Shown here: piece by piece, positions 43,457-52,464 of the stretch
How the letters are laid out: every line of letters begins with the position of its first letter
Numbering within the stretch: position 1 is the stretch's first letter
NCBI RefSeq assembly: GCF_001420005.1
Contig: NZ_LJAK01000006.1
Span: forward strand, 1-64,000
Direction of reading: 5' to 3'
DNA length: 64,000 nucleotides
DNA from: Loktanella sp. 3ANDIMAR09
GTDB taxonomy: Bacteria > Pseudomonadota > Alphaproteobacteria > Rhodobacterales > Rhodobacteraceae
The notes under the pieces: generated by a model
The model's database searches: none
What the model saw: the letters and a program-made list of their open reading frames with translations, nothing else
What the model was told of the DNA's origin: nothing
Program-made: the position numbers and the translations under genes

Positions 43457-44212
43457 ATGAAAACCTTGTCCGCCCTCGCGCTGTCCGTCTGCCTGTCCGC
43501 GTTGTCCGCACAGGCGCAACCCGTTGATGTCGCACTGTCCGTCCTGCCAGGCCATGCCACTGCACAAGGCACCCGCATGACGGCCCTGCGGGTGACGCTG
43601 CCTGCGGGCTGGAAAACCTACTGGCGGGCACCGGGCGACGCGGGCATTCCGCCGCTTTTGTCGCTCCAAGACATGCCGGATGCGCAACTGCACTGGCCGA
43701 CGCCGATCGTGTTTCACCAGAATGGCATGCGGTCGGTCGGTTATTCCGAAAGCCTTGTCCTGCCGATCGAGGTGCCTGCCGGAACCGACCATCTGACCGG
43801 AACGCTGGAAATCGGCGTATGCCTTGATATCTGCGTGCCTGTCAGCCTGCGTTTCGATGCCCCACTTGGCCCTGCCGGTGCGCCGGCACCCGCGATCATC
43901 GCGGCCCTGCTGGATCAGCCGCAACCCGGTGGCCATGCCACCTGCCGCCTGACGCAGGCCGATGACGGGCTGACCCTGACCGCGACATTGCACCTGCCGC
44001 CCACCGGCACCCAAGAGGCCGTGGTGATCGAAACCGCCGATCCACAGGTCTGGGTGTCGGAACCGCAAGTGACCCGCGCCGGTGACAGTCTGACGGCTAC
44101 GGCACGGCTGGTGCGCGACGGTCAGGCCTTTGCACTGGATCGCAGCAAGCTGCGGTTCACCGTGCTGGGGTCGGACCGTGCCGTTGACGTGATGGGTTGC
44201 GCGGCAGGCTAG
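43457..44212 (+). CDS. Secreted DsbD-alpha-like protein (PF11412 type)
   Basis: 251 residues. Signal peptide MKTLSALALSVCLSALSAQA, cleaved before QPVD. The mature part has LRVTLPAGWKTYWRAPGDAG and EIGVCLDICVP with two cysteines spaced C-x3-C (about residues 120-124), which fits the N-terminal immunoglobulin-like domain of DsbD. There is no membrane (beta) or thioredoxin (gamma) domain, so it is a stand-alone periplasmic thiol protein, perhaps working with another electron source. It overlaps the convergent RND gene by 4 nt. Confidence 0.82.
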   Translation: MKTLSALALSVCLSALSAQAQPVDVALSVLPGHATAQGTRMTALRVTLPAGWKTYWRAPGDAGIPPLLSLQDMPDAQLHWPTPIVFHQNGMRSVGYSESLVLPIEVPAGTDHLTGTLEIGVCLDICVPVSLRFDAPLGPAGAPAPAIIAALLDQPQPGGHATCRLTQADDGLTLTATLHLPPTGTQEAVVIETADPQVWVSEPQVTRAGDSLTATARLVRDGQAFALDRSKLRFTVLGSDRAVDVMGCAAG

Positions 44213-47200
44213 ACCCTGCGCCGCAGGCCCGTGGCAACCAGCCCGACCGCATAGACCGCCAGCAATGCGACAGCCAGCAGCACAAGGTATGCGCCCAGCG
44301 CTGCACCAAGGTTGCCCAAGGCAGGCATGAGTGCCGTCACTGCAGCCCACCCCTGACCGAACAGTAGCAACGGGGCGACCAATGCTGCAAACAGCCCCAG
44401 CGCCAGCAATGCGCCCAGGCCCACGGGCAACCACATCGCCATGCGCCGCCCGCGCAACGCCCGGCGCGCGGCCATGATCTGGCGGTGGAAATCGGCCTGC
44501 ATCGCCATCAGCGACGGCACCACGATCAGCACCAGCACCATGCCGAACCCCAGACCATATACCAGCGTGACCACGGTGGGTTTCAAGAATTCGGCCTGCA
44601 CCGATCCCTCGTACAGCAGCGGCGACAGACCCAGCACCGTTGTCAGCGTGGTCAGCAACACGGGCCGCAGCCGGTTTACCGCGCCGTCGATGATCGCAGG
44701 CACCAGCCCGCGGTCCTTTGCGTATTCGTCGATTGTCGTCACCAGCACGATGGAATCGTTGATGATGATGCCAACCATCCCGATCATCCCGACCACGGTG
44801 AACAGGCTCATCGGGATGCCCCAGGCGTTGTGCCCGTAGATTGTCCCGATCAGACCGAATGGAATGATCGCCATCACGACCAGCGGGCGCGTCCAGCTCC
44901 CGAAAATCCACGCAAGGCTCAGGAAAATTCCCGCCAGCACGAGGATCAACGCATTGCGCGCATCACTCAGGAAATCCGCCTCTTGCTGGGACAGGCCCGA
45001 CAATTGCGTTTCGATGCCGAAGCGTTCCTCGATATCGGGCAGGATCGTATCGTTGATGATCTGGTTGATCTCGGCTGCGCGATCAGGGTTGTCGTCCGAC
45101 AGGTCACCGACGACAGACAACAGCGGAATGCCGTTTTCGCGCTGAACGGTCGAAAAACCGGTGCGGCTGGTCACGCTGACCACATCCGCCAGCGGCACGT
45201 AGTCGCCGGTGTCGGTGCGCACCAGCGTCAGTTCCAGGAAATCGGCCTCCAGCTCACCTTCTGGCAGTTCCACGCGGATCGTGGCCGACCGGGTTCCATC
45301 GGGAAAGCTTGCCGCCTCGATCCCACCCAGCCGGTCGCGCAGCGTGCGCCCAAGGGCGTCGATATTCAGCCCCAGCGCCTGCCCCTGCGCGGTCAGTTCC
45401 AGCGACAGTTCTTCCTTGTCGTAGGGCAAGGTATCCTCGAGCCCGCTGATTTCGGGGAATTGCGCCAGTTCCGATTTCAGTGCCTCTGCCGCCTGTTTCA
45501 GCGTGATCGCATCGGCCCCGAACATCTGCACATCCAGACTGTCACCGCCCGGGCCGCCACCCCAGCGGCGGAAACTGACGGTTTCCGCCAGCGGATGCTG
45601 CACGACCTCATCCTGCAGGCGCGTCACGAAATCAGAAGAGCTGTAGGGCCGCAGGTCCGCGTCGATCAAGGTGATGCTGACCGCGCCCAGCTGATCGGGG
45701 TCCTTTTCATCGGCCCCCGAAATGCCCCGGCCCGCGTTGCCACCGATCTCGGACACCACATAGGTCGTGGCATAGATGCCGGTTTCCTGCTCGAACGCCC
45801 GCGCGGTCGCATCCACGGCGCGCTGCATCTCGCGCATCATCTCCATCGTGTCGGACCGGGTCGCACCGGGCAGCATCGCAAAATTTCCCGTCACCTCACC
45901 CTGTTCGGGCGAGGAAAAGAACTGCCAGCGCACGTCGCCCTGAATGAACAGCGTCACCTGCGTCGCAAGGATCAGCACGACCCCGGCAAACACGGGATAA
46001 CGCGCCCGGATCACCAGCGCCATGAATGGCCGGAACAGGCGTTCGCTGAACCAGCGAAAGCCGCGGTTCACGAAACGCGATGGCGCATCATACCAGGCCT
46101 GCCCGTTGCCCGGACCGATCGAATGGCTCAGGTGATGCGGCAGGATCAGGAAACATTCCACGAGGGACGCCAGCAGCACCACGATCACGGTGAACGGAAT
46201 ATCCGCGATCAGGTCACCGAAACGCCCCCCGACCACAACAAGCCCGAAAAACGCGATGACCGTCGTCAGGGTGGCGGAAAACACCGGGCTGAACATGCGC
46301 CGGGCCGCGTTTTCGGCCGCAACCTTGGGCTCCTCCCCCAGCTCGCGCGCGCGGTAATCAGCGTGTTCACCCACCACGATGGCGTCGTCCACGACAATGC
46401 CCAGCGTCAGGATCAGCGCAAAGAGGCTGATCATGTTGATGGTGACCCCGGTCAGATACATCAAACCGATGGCTGCCAGCATGGCGGCAGGAATGCCCAT
46501 CGCCACCCAAAAGGCGGTGCGCGCATTCAAGAACAGGAACAAGAGGACCACGACCAGCGCCAGCCCCATCAGACCGTTTTCGAACAACAGGTTCAGACGG
46601 CCTGTGATCTGTTCGGCCCGGCCGTTCACCAGATCGATCGTTGTGCCCGCGGGCAATGTCGCGGCCAGTTCCGCTGCAACCTCTTCGACGCTTTCCTGCA
46701 ATCCGATGGCGTCCCCGGCGGCGGAACGGACCACACTGATCAGCACCGCCGGGTTTTCACCGACGAAATAGGCGCGGCTGCGGTCGGCACCTTCGACCCT
46801 GACGGTCGCCACGTCGCCCACCGTCAGGGTCGATCCGTCAGGGTTCGACCGCAGTGCAATGGCTGAGATTTCATCGGCGGTCCGTTTTGCGACACCCGTG
46901 CGCACGCGGGCAGACCCCGATACATCGCCCGCCGGACTGCCGGTCGCCTCTTCGTTGATGCGTGCGGCGATATCCGCAAGGCCGATGTCGTATTCGATCA
47001 GGCTGATCTGCGGCACCTCGACGATGGTCGAAGGTGCAGCGATCCCGCGCACGGTGGCCTGCGTCACGCCCTCTTCGAACAGGCGGATGACCATTTCATC
47101 GGCAAAACGTCCCAGCTGATCGACGCTGACCGGCCCGGTGATGACCACGTCGGTCACGCGGTCCGACCAGCCACCACGGCGGATCTCGGGGTCGTCGGCA

Positions 47201-47598
47201 TCCTCCGGCAGGTTGGTCGCCGAATCGATGGCCGCCTGCACATCCTCGGCCGCGCGATCGATATCCGTGCCCGGCATGAATTCCAGTTCGATCCGGGCGC
47301 GCCCCTCGCTGGAAGAGGATTCAGAGGCCTCGACCCCTTCGACCGCCAGCAGCGCGGGGCCAAGCACCTGCACGATACCCTCGTCCACGGCCTCGGCACC
47401 CGCACCGTCCCATGTCACCGTCACATCAATGCCGCCGGCCACAACATCGGGGAAATACTGTGCGCGCATATTCGGCCAGGCCAGCAGGCCCGCCCCGATC
47501 ATCACGAATAGCAGCAGGTTGGCGATGGTCCGATGCCGCACGAAATAGGACAGGATACCACCTGCCCCGGCCGTCAGCCTGTCGCCCCCCGCAGCCAT
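44209..47598 (-). CDS. RND-superfamily efflux permease
   Basis: 1,129 residues, 12 membrane helices in two repeats with large periplasmic loops. Typical blocks are LLFVMIGAGLLAWPNMRAQYFPDV, LGIVVDDAIVVGEHAD (the acidic pair in TM4, about residues 400-415), GEVTGNFAMLPGATRSDTMEM and GIIINDSIVLV in the second half. It exports drugs or lipophilic compounds using the proton gradient. The ATG overlaps the fusion-protein stop by 1 nt. No outer-membrane channel gene is adjacent, so a TolC elsewhere is presumably used. Confidence 0.95.
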   Translation of the reverse strand: MAAGGDRLTAGAGGILSYFVRHRTIANLLLFVMIGAGLLAWPNMRAQYFPDVVAGGIDVTVTWDGAGAEAVDEGIVQVLGPALLAVEGVEASESSSSEGRARIELEFMPGTDIDRAAEDVQAAIDSATNLPEDADDPEIRRGGWSDRVTDVVITGPVSVDQLGRFADEMVIRLFEEGVTQATVRGIAAPSTIVEVPQISLIEYDIGLADIAARINEEATGSPAGDVSGSARVRTGVAKRTADEISAIALRSNPDGSTLTVGDVATVRVEGADRSRAYFVGENPAVLISVVRSAAGDAIGLQESVEEVAAELAATLPAGTTIDLVNGRAEQITGRLNLLFENGLMGLALVVVLLFLFLNARTAFWVAMGIPAAMLAAIGLMYLTGVTINMISLFALILTLGIVVDDAIVVGEHADYRARELGEEPKVAAENAARRMFSPVFSATLTTVIAFFGLVVVGGRFGDLIADIPFTVIVVLLASLVECFLILPHHLSHSIGPGNGQAWYDAPSRFVNRGFRWFSERLFRPFMALVIRARYPVFAGVVLILATQVTLFIQGDVRWQFFSSPEQGEVTGNFAMLPGATRSDTMEMMREMQRAVDATARAFEQETGIYATTYVVSEIGGNAGRGISGADEKDPDQLGAVSITLIDADLRPYSSSDFVTRLQDEVVQHPLAETVSFRRWGGGPGGDSLDVQMFGADAITLKQAAEALKSELAQFPEISGLEDTLPYDKEELSLELTAQGQALGLNIDALGRTLRDRLGGIEAASFPDGTRSATIRVELPEGELEADFLELTLVRTDTGDYVPLADVVSVTSRTGFSTVQRENGIPLLSVVGDLSDDNPDRAAEINQIINDTILPDIEERFGIETQLSGLSQQEADFLSDARNALILVLAGIFLSLAWIFGSWTRPLVVMAIIPFGLIGTIYGHNAWGIPMSLFTVVGMIGMVGIIINDSIVLVTTIDEYAKDRGLVPAIIDGAVNRLRPVLLTTLTTVLGLSPLLYEGSVQAEFLKPTVVTLVYGLGFGMVLVLIVVPSLMAMQADFHRQIMAARRALRGRRMAMWLPVGLGALLALGLFAALVAPLLLFGQGWAAVTALMPALGNLGAALGAYLVLLAVALLAVYAVGLVATGLRRRV

Positions 47599-49049
47599 CA
47601 GCTGCCCATCCGGCGTTCAAGGTTCGCGACCGTTTCGGCGTCAACCTCTGGCGCGTCCAGCTGGGCCAGGATCCGTGTTTTCACCGCGTCGGGCATCTGG
47701 CTGGTTTCAACATAATCCTTGAGGCGCGCGCGACGGTCGTCATCCAGTGCGATCGGCGGATCGGGTTCGGGCATCGTGCCATCGGGCGACAACGGTCGCA
47801 CACCGATCCCCGCCCCCAGCAAGGGCGAGCGTTCGGAGACGATCCGCGCACCGTCCAGCCCTGCGGCGGCAATGATCACATCATCCCCCTGACGGCGCAG
47901 GATTTCGGTCTGTGCACTGTCCAACCGGTCTTCGCCATTGACCACCAGAACGGTGCCGTCGGCGGCCACGGCTGTCGCCGGGACCAGCGCCACATCCGTC
48001 AGTTCCGGTTCGGTCACGCTGACCGTGACGAAATCGCCGGGACGAAACGCCCGGCCCGCATCCAGTGCCGCGAACAGCAGACGGCCCGTCTGACCTTCGC
48101 CGACCGCGCCGCCCACACGGTCCACCTGTCCGCGTGCGGTGACGGGCATGCCCTGCGCATCCAGCGTCACCTGCACGGGCAATCCTGTCACGCGACCGGA
48201 CCCGTCCAGCAGGCGCGCATATTGTTCGGTCGACACGCGAAACGACACGTCCAGCAAATCAGGGTCCAGCAAGGTCGCCACCTGTTCGTTTGCCGTCACA
48301 CGCGCGCCCGGTGTGATCGCCACATCCGCAAGAACACCGGCAAAGGGTGCAGTCACCGTCGTGTCGACCAGCGTCCGTTCGGCCTCGGCCAGGTCGATCT
48401 CGGCCCGGTCCAGCGCGGTCCGCGAGGCGTCGATGCGCGCTTCGGCATTGGCCAGCGCCTGCCTGCGGGTCAAAACCGTGCTTTGTGCGCTTGATAAGGT
48501 AAGCTCGGCCTCTTCGACCGCTTGCTGTGTGCCGATCCCCCGTGTCGCGAGGTCGCGCGCACGGTCCAATGCTGTCTGACGCAAAGCGACCTGACGTTCG
48601 GCTGCGACCAGTTCGTCCTGCGCCAATGTCAGCCCCCGGTCCGCGTCACGCACCTCGGCCTCGGCGTCGCGCAATCCAGCGGCAACCCGGTCGCGGGCCG
48701 CCTGTGCCGTCGCAGGGTCGATCCGCAGCAAAACGTCGCCTGCAGCAACCCGGCCCCCATCGACCAGGGCGTCGGAAACCTCCAGCACGGTCCCGCCTGC
48801 GGCGGCCCGCACTTGCAAGCTGCGCCTGCTGCGCAATTCGCCAAAAGTCCGCAGTTCCGGCGCGATCGTGCCTGCGGTCACCTGCGTGACGTTCACGGCA
48901 AACACCCGTTCACGTTGGGGGAAACTGCGCGGCTCTTCGTTCATGCGGGCCACGATTGCGCCGCGCACCGTGTTTCCCGCCACCACCAGCAGGGCAAGGG
49001 TTGCCGCCAGCAGGAACAGACCCGTCAGACTCCGCCTCAGAAAACGCAT
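47598..49049 (-). CDS. RND efflux membrane fusion (periplasmic adaptor) protein
   Basis: 483 residues. N-terminal membrane anchor at about 8-30. A lipoyl half-motif region is at about 70-110 (VRAAAGGTVLEVSDALVDGGRV), followed by a long alpha-helical hairpin (about 115-225; Ala/Arg/Glu-rich heptads), then TVTAPFAGVLADVAITPGARV and beta-barrel parts. It links the permease to an outer-membrane channel. The C-terminal tail DDDRRARLKDYVETSQMP and onward is longer than in many adaptors. First gene of the two-gene efflux operon. Confidence 0.93.
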   Translation of the reverse strand: MRFLRRSLTGLFLLAATLALLVVAGNTVRGAIVARMNEEPRSFPQRERVFAVNVTQVTAGTIAPELRTFGELRSRRSLQVRAAAGGTVLEVSDALVDGGRVAAGDVLLRIDPATAQAARDRVAAGLRDAEAEVRDADRGLTLAQDELVAAERQVALRQTALDRARDLATRGIGTQQAVEEAELTLSSAQSTVLTRRQALANAEARIDASRTALDRAEIDLAEAERTLVDTTVTAPFAGVLADVAITPGARVTANEQVATLLDPDLLDVSFRVSTEQYARLLDGSGRVTGLPVQVTLDAQGMPVTARGQVDRVGGAVGEGQTGRLLFAALDAGRAFRPGDFVTVSVTEPELTDVALVPATAVAADGTVLVVNGEDRLDSAQTEILRRQGDDVIIAAAGLDGARIVSERSPLLGAGIGVRPLSPDGTMPEPDPPIALDDDRRARLKDYVETSQMPDAVKTRILAQLDAPEVDAETVANLERRMGS

Positions 49050-49131
49050 GCATCATCCCTTTGCTTCAGCGTTCGAACTTAGACCAGTTTGACCCCAAGG
49101 CCAGCGACATGACGTCACAAGGCCGTGCGGA

Positions 49132-49674
49132 TCACTTGCGCCTTTGATGTTCGTCCAACCGGGGCATGATTTCCACGAAATTGCAGGGCCGGTGACGGTA
49201 ATCCAGCTGTTTGCACAGAATTTCATCCCAGGCATCGCGGCATGCACCGGGCGAGCCGGGCAAGGCGAACAGATAGGTGCCCTGCGCCACGCCCCCAGTG
49301 GCGCGCGACTGCACGGCCGACGTGCCGATCTTGGCCATGCTGACATGGGTGAACACCGTGCCAAAGGCGTCGATTTCCTTTTCATAGACGTCGCGATGCG
49401 CCTCGACCGTAACATCGCGCCCGGTCAGCCCCGTCCCACCGGTGGAAATGATGACGTCAATGCCCGCATCGGCACACCAGTCGCGCAACTGATCCGCAAT
49501 CGCGGCACGATCATCCCGCAGGATGGTCCGTGCAACCAGCATGTGCCCCGCCTGGGTCAGCCGGTCCACCAGCGTATCGCCTGACCGGTCGTCCTGCTGG
49601 CCGCGCGTGTCACTGACCGTCAGCACGGCAATCCGAACGGGGATGAAATCGCGGGTGTCGTCGATGCGGCTCAT
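49132..49674 (-). CDS. moaB: Molybdenum cofactor biosynthesis protein MoaB
   Basis: 180 residues from MSRIDDTRDF (AGGA upstream). VRIAVLTVSDTRGQQDDRSGDTLVDRL and IISTGGTGLTGRDVTVEAH carry the molybdopterin-binding GGTG loop; LFALPGSPGACRDAWDEIL closes the fold. It adenylates or binds molybdopterin in Moco synthesis. Its start overlaps the uracil-DNA glycosylase stop by 4 nt (ATGA), so the two are translated together, though no functional tie is known. Confidence 0.94.
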   Translation of the reverse strand: MSRIDDTRDFIPVRIAVLTVSDTRGQQDDRSGDTLVDRLTQAGHMLVARTILRDDRAAIADQLRDWCADAGIDVIISTGGTGLTGRDVTVEAHRDVYEKEIDAFGTVFTHVSMAKIGTSAVQSRATGGVAQGTYLFALPGSPGACRDAWDEILCKQLDYRHRPCNFVEIMPRLDEHQRRK

Positions 49675-50471
49675 GCAGGGTCCTTTAGTCTGGATTTCAG
49701 CGCAAGCAGATCGGCCCATGCCTCACGCTTGGCGATCGTGTTGCGCAACAGATAGGCGGGATGAAACATGGGCAAGGCCGGACGACCCAGCACCTCGGCC
49801 CAGGCCCCGCGCAACCGCGTGATCCCCTGCCGCCCCAGAAGCGCACCGCAGGGCGTATTGCCCATCAGCACGATCAGGTCAGGGTTCGCCAGCGCGATAT
49901 GCCGTTCCAGGAACGGCACCATCATCGCGACATCATCAGCCCCGGGCGTGGCATTGCCAGGCGGCCGCCACGGCAGCACGTTGGTGATATAGACAGCGCG
50001 GCCTGGGTCCGTGGCCCCGCGATCCAGCCCGATCGCTGCCAGCATCCGGTCCAACAGCTGGCCCGCCTCACCGACAAAGGGCCGCCCCTCGCGGTCCTCA
50101 AGCCGTCCCGGCGCCTCGCCGACAATCATCACCCGTGCCCCCGCATGTCCGTCCGCAAAGACGAAATTGCGCGCCCCCCGCTTCAGTTCGCACAGCTCGA
50201 ACGCCTGTTGGGCCGCGGCCAGCGCCGGCAGATCGGCCGCGGCCTGTGCCGCATCGCGCGCCAGCGCAACGGGGTCCAGATCCGCGACCCGTGCCACAGG
50301 CGGCGGTCCCTTGGGTGCCGGTGCGGGCTGGCGCTTGGGTGATTTCGCCTCCAGCGCATAGCGGTCGACAGGCACGTCGCCTACGGCATCCACAGCCCCC
50401 AGCTCGACCTGCCAATCCAGCAGCGCCAGATCCGACCAATATGTATCCACCGATTCCATCCGCGCAACCAT
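49671..50471 (-). CDS. Uracil-DNA glycosylase, family 4-like
   Basis: 266 residues. Motif A is MIVGEAPGRLEDREGRPFVGEAGQLLD (about residues 117-143); YITNVLPWRPPGN and motif B HPAYLLRN follow. The N-terminal 90 residues are Pro/Ala-rich and variable. Family-4 enzymes bind a 4Fe-4S cluster through four Cys. Here I see Cys only in FELCELKRGARN and TPCGALLG, and the usual Cys around PFVGEAG and before PFLERHI are not present, so the cluster may be absent. It removes uracil from DNA. The start is MVARMESVDTYW; a second Met 12 nt later is possible. Confidence 0.85.
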   Translation of the reverse strand: MVARMESVDTYWSDLALLDWQVELGAVDAVGDVPVDRYALEAKSPKRQPAPAPKGPPPVARVADLDPVALARDAAQAAADLPALAAAQQAFELCELKRGARNFVFADGHAGARVMIVGEAPGRLEDREGRPFVGEAGQLLDRMLAAIGLDRGATDPGRAVYITNVLPWRPPGNATPGADDVAMMVPFLERHIALANPDLIVLMGNTPCGALLGRQGITRLRGAWAEVLGRPALPMFHPAYLLRNTIAKREAWADLLALKSRLKDPA

Positions 50472-50515
50472 AGGCCGCCTGCCGCCAAATGGGCAGACCC
50501 CCAGCAAGGGCAATC

Positions 50516-50567
50516 GCTGTTTTCGAAATATCCCGGGGGAGTCCGGCACGGACGGGGGCTGGCCCCC
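50516..50567 (+). repeat. R1 dispersed intergenic repeat, copy D (partial)
   Basis: TTTTCGAAATATCCCGGGGG followed by AG and, after a short stretch, a GGGGGC-TGG-CCCCC type hairpin. It lacks the final palindrome. It lies between the divergent uracil-DNA glycosylase and pyrB genes, so it is not simply a terminator here. Confidence 0.65.
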
Positions 50568-50614
50568 CTGCCCGGCCCGCACTATAACGCCGCCATCACA
50601 CCCGGAGGATCCCG

Positions 50615-51556
50615 ATGACATTCCGCGCCCGTCACCTGCTTGGCATCGAACACCTTCACCCGACCGAGATCACGACGCTGCTCGACCTTGCCGACACCTA
50701 CGCCGAGGCGAACCGCGCCGGCACCGTGCCGCGCGACAGGCTGGCGGGTCTGACCCAGATCAACATGTTCTTTGAAAACTCCACCCGCACACAGGCCAGT
50801 TTCGAGATGGCCGGGAAAAAGCTGGGTGCCGATGTGATGAACATGTCGATGCAGACATCCTCCGTGAAAAAGGGCGAAACCCTGATCGACACGGCCCTGA
50901 CCCTGAATGCCATGCATCCCGACCTGCTGGTGGTGCGCCACCCGTCCTCGGGGGCGGTGGACCTGCTGGCGCAAAAGGTGAATTGCGCCGTTCTGAACGC
51001 AGGCGATGGCCGCCACGAACACCCGACGCAGGCGCTGCTGGACGCGCTGACGATCCGCCGGGCCAAGGGGCGTCTGCACCGCCTGTCCATCGCGATCTGC
51101 GGCGATATCGCGCACAGCCGTGTCGCCCGGTCCAACATCATGCTGCTGGGCAAGATGGAAAACCGCATCCGCCTGATCGCCCCGCCCACACTGATGCCCA
51201 CGGGCATCGCGGATTTCGGGGCCGAGGTGTTCACCGACATGCGCAAGGGTCTCGAGGGGGTCGACGTCGTGATGATGCTCCGCCTGCAAAAGGAACGGAT
51301 GGACGGTGGCTTTATCCCGTCCGAACGCGAATATTTCCACCGCTACGGGCTGGATGCGGAAAAACTGGGGCATGCCAAACCCGATGCCATCGTCATGCAC
51401 CCCGGCCCGATGAACCGCGGTGTGGAAATCGACGGCACGATTGCCGACGACATCAACCGCAGCGTGATCCAGACCCAGGTCGAAATGGGCGTCGCCGTGC
51501 GCATGGCCGCGATGGACCTGTTGGCGCAGAACCTGCGCGCCGCGCGGGCCGCCTGA
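50615..51556 (+). CDS. pyrB: Aspartate carbamoyltransferase catalytic subunit
   Basis: 313 residues. [20 protein letters not shown] (about residues 52-71) is the carbamoyl-phosphate site, [18 protein letters not shown] (about 130-147) and [12 protein letters not shown] (about 263-274) complete the fold. It forms carbamoyl-aspartate in pyrimidine synthesis. No pyrI regulatory gene follows; instead a dihydroorotase-like gene without metal ligands lies 0.9 kb downstream, as in PyrB/pseudo-PyrC complexes of Pseudomonas. Confidence 0.97.
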   Translation: MTFRARHLLGIEHLHPTEITTLLDLADTYAEANRAGTVPRDRLAGLTQINMFFENSTRTQASFEMAGKKLGADVMNMSMQTSSVKKGETLIDTALTLNAMHPDLLVVRHPSSGAVDLLAQKVNCAVLNAGDGRHEHPTQALLDALTIRRAKGRLHRLSIAICGDIAHSRVARSNIMLLGKMENRIRLIAPPTLMPTGIADFGAEVFTDMRKGLEGVDVVMMLRLQKERMDGGFIPSEREYFHRYGLDAEKLGHAKPDAIVMHPGPMNRGVEIDGTIADDINRSVIQTQVEMGVAVRMAAMDLLAQNLRAARAA

Positions 51557-51601
51557 CGCACGGGGCTGGCCAGCGGGGGCGAGAGCGTCTAGCCTGCCCC
51601 C

Positions 51602-51778
51602 ATGAAACATGTGCCAAAACAAACCACCGATGATGCGTTGATCCAGGAATTCCTGAACAAGGGCGGCAAGGTCAGCAAGGGTAAGACCAAACCGCTGCCG
51701 GCCGAACTGGGGCTGAGCAACAACACCTGGAACAACAAACCCACCCGCGAGGAACGCGCGGCCCGCGACAAAAAATAG
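51602..51778 (+). CDS. Small basic hydrophilic protein
   Basis: 58 residues translated by hand: begins MKHVPKQTTDDALIQEF, contains KGGKVSKGKTKPLPAELGLS, and ends in charged EERAARDKK. Coding-like features are the sensible residue mix, the Lys/Arg/Glu-rich tail and its place in the pyr string. No clear GGAG is seen ahead of the ATG. I do not recognise a function. It may be a small nucleic-acid or ribosome-associated protein, which is inference. Confidence 0.65.
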   Translation: MKHVPKQTTDDALIQEFLNKGGKVSKGKTKPLPAELGLSNNTWNNKPTREERAARDKK

Positions 51779-51854
51779 CCCGGCGCCATGCCACAGGCGG
51801 AACCGGTGCCGCCCCCTGCGGTTACCCCCAGACACGCGCAATACGCAGGCTGAC

Positions 51855-52376
51855 ATGACACTGACAATTCCCGACGACGACCACGGCCAGATCCGCATTT
51901 TCGCGGTCACCCCGCCAGCCGACCCTGCCCTGCTCGAGGCGGACCCCGCCGCCATTGCAAAGGCACTTGGGACGGATGCGCTGAACCTCGATTTCGTGGA
52001 CGTCATTGATACCCGCAACCTCGCAGGTCTGTCGCTGCTGGACTACCTGCATCAGGGCTATGACGTGCCGTCCGACCTGGCCGATGACGCAGCACTGCGC
52101 GATATCTCCGGTCCGGTCATTCTGGTGATGTCCCGCGCATCATGGGGGCAAAAGGTCACACTCAACCCGGCACCCGGGGTCCGCCATGTCACGACATTGG
52201 GTGAACCCGCACGCCTGCGCCCGCCCGTATCGCCGATTGCCAGCGCCGGTGCCACCGGTGCGATCCCGCCGGGCAAGGCCCCGCCGTCCAACGCCGCCAT
52301 GTCGGGCCGTGTGGCGACGCTGGCACTGCTGGTGCTGTTCGCGCTGGTGGCGGTGATGATCTGGGTCGCCAGCTGA
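51855..52376 (+). CDS. Hypothetical protein with a C-terminal membrane anchor
   Basis: 173 residues. The first 100 residues form a soluble, acidic domain (IPDDDHGQIRIFAVTPP, FVDVIDTRNLAGLSLLDYL, GPVILVMSRASWGQKVTL). A Pro/Ala linker follows, and a single membrane helix LALLVLFALVAVMIWVA ends the protein, so it is tail-anchored. It lies between pyrB and the pyrC-like gene on the same strand. The function is unknown; its place suggests a tie to the pyrimidine enzymes, but no motif supports this. Confidence 0.8.
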   Translation: MTLTIPDDDHGQIRIFAVTPPADPALLEADPAAIAKALGTDALNLDFVDVIDTRNLAGLSLLDYLHQGYDVPSDLADDAALRDISGPVILVMSRASWGQKVTLNPAPGVRHVTTLGEPARLRPPVSPIASAGATGAIPPGKAPPSNAAMSGRVATLALLVLFALVAVMIWVAS

Positions 52377-52408
52377 CGATCAGGCCCGTCTGCGGACGCC
52401 AGCAATGA

Positions 52409-52437
52409 TTGACCCTCCCCATCCCGGTCCCTAAACC
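52409..52437 (+). promoter_or_regulatory. Putative promoter of the pyrC-like gene
   Basis: TTGACC (52409-52414) and TAAACC (52432-52437) with a 17-nt spacer, 28 nt before the ATG. The -35 is near consensus. Confidence 0.4.
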
Positions 52438-52464
52438 TGCGGCGAACAGACAGGACCGGCCCCC

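Noticed and set aside
44485-46866. 793-codon plus-strand open frame opposite the RND permease
   Set aside because: Composition is Arg/His/Gln-rich with no motifs, a usual shadow of a GC-rich gene; the minus-strand RND permease is certain.
51557-51601. Possible R1 or R2 repeat copy after pyrB (GGGGCTGGCCAGCGGGGGC)
   Set aside because: G-rich, but lacks the shared flanks of either family; could not be aligned.
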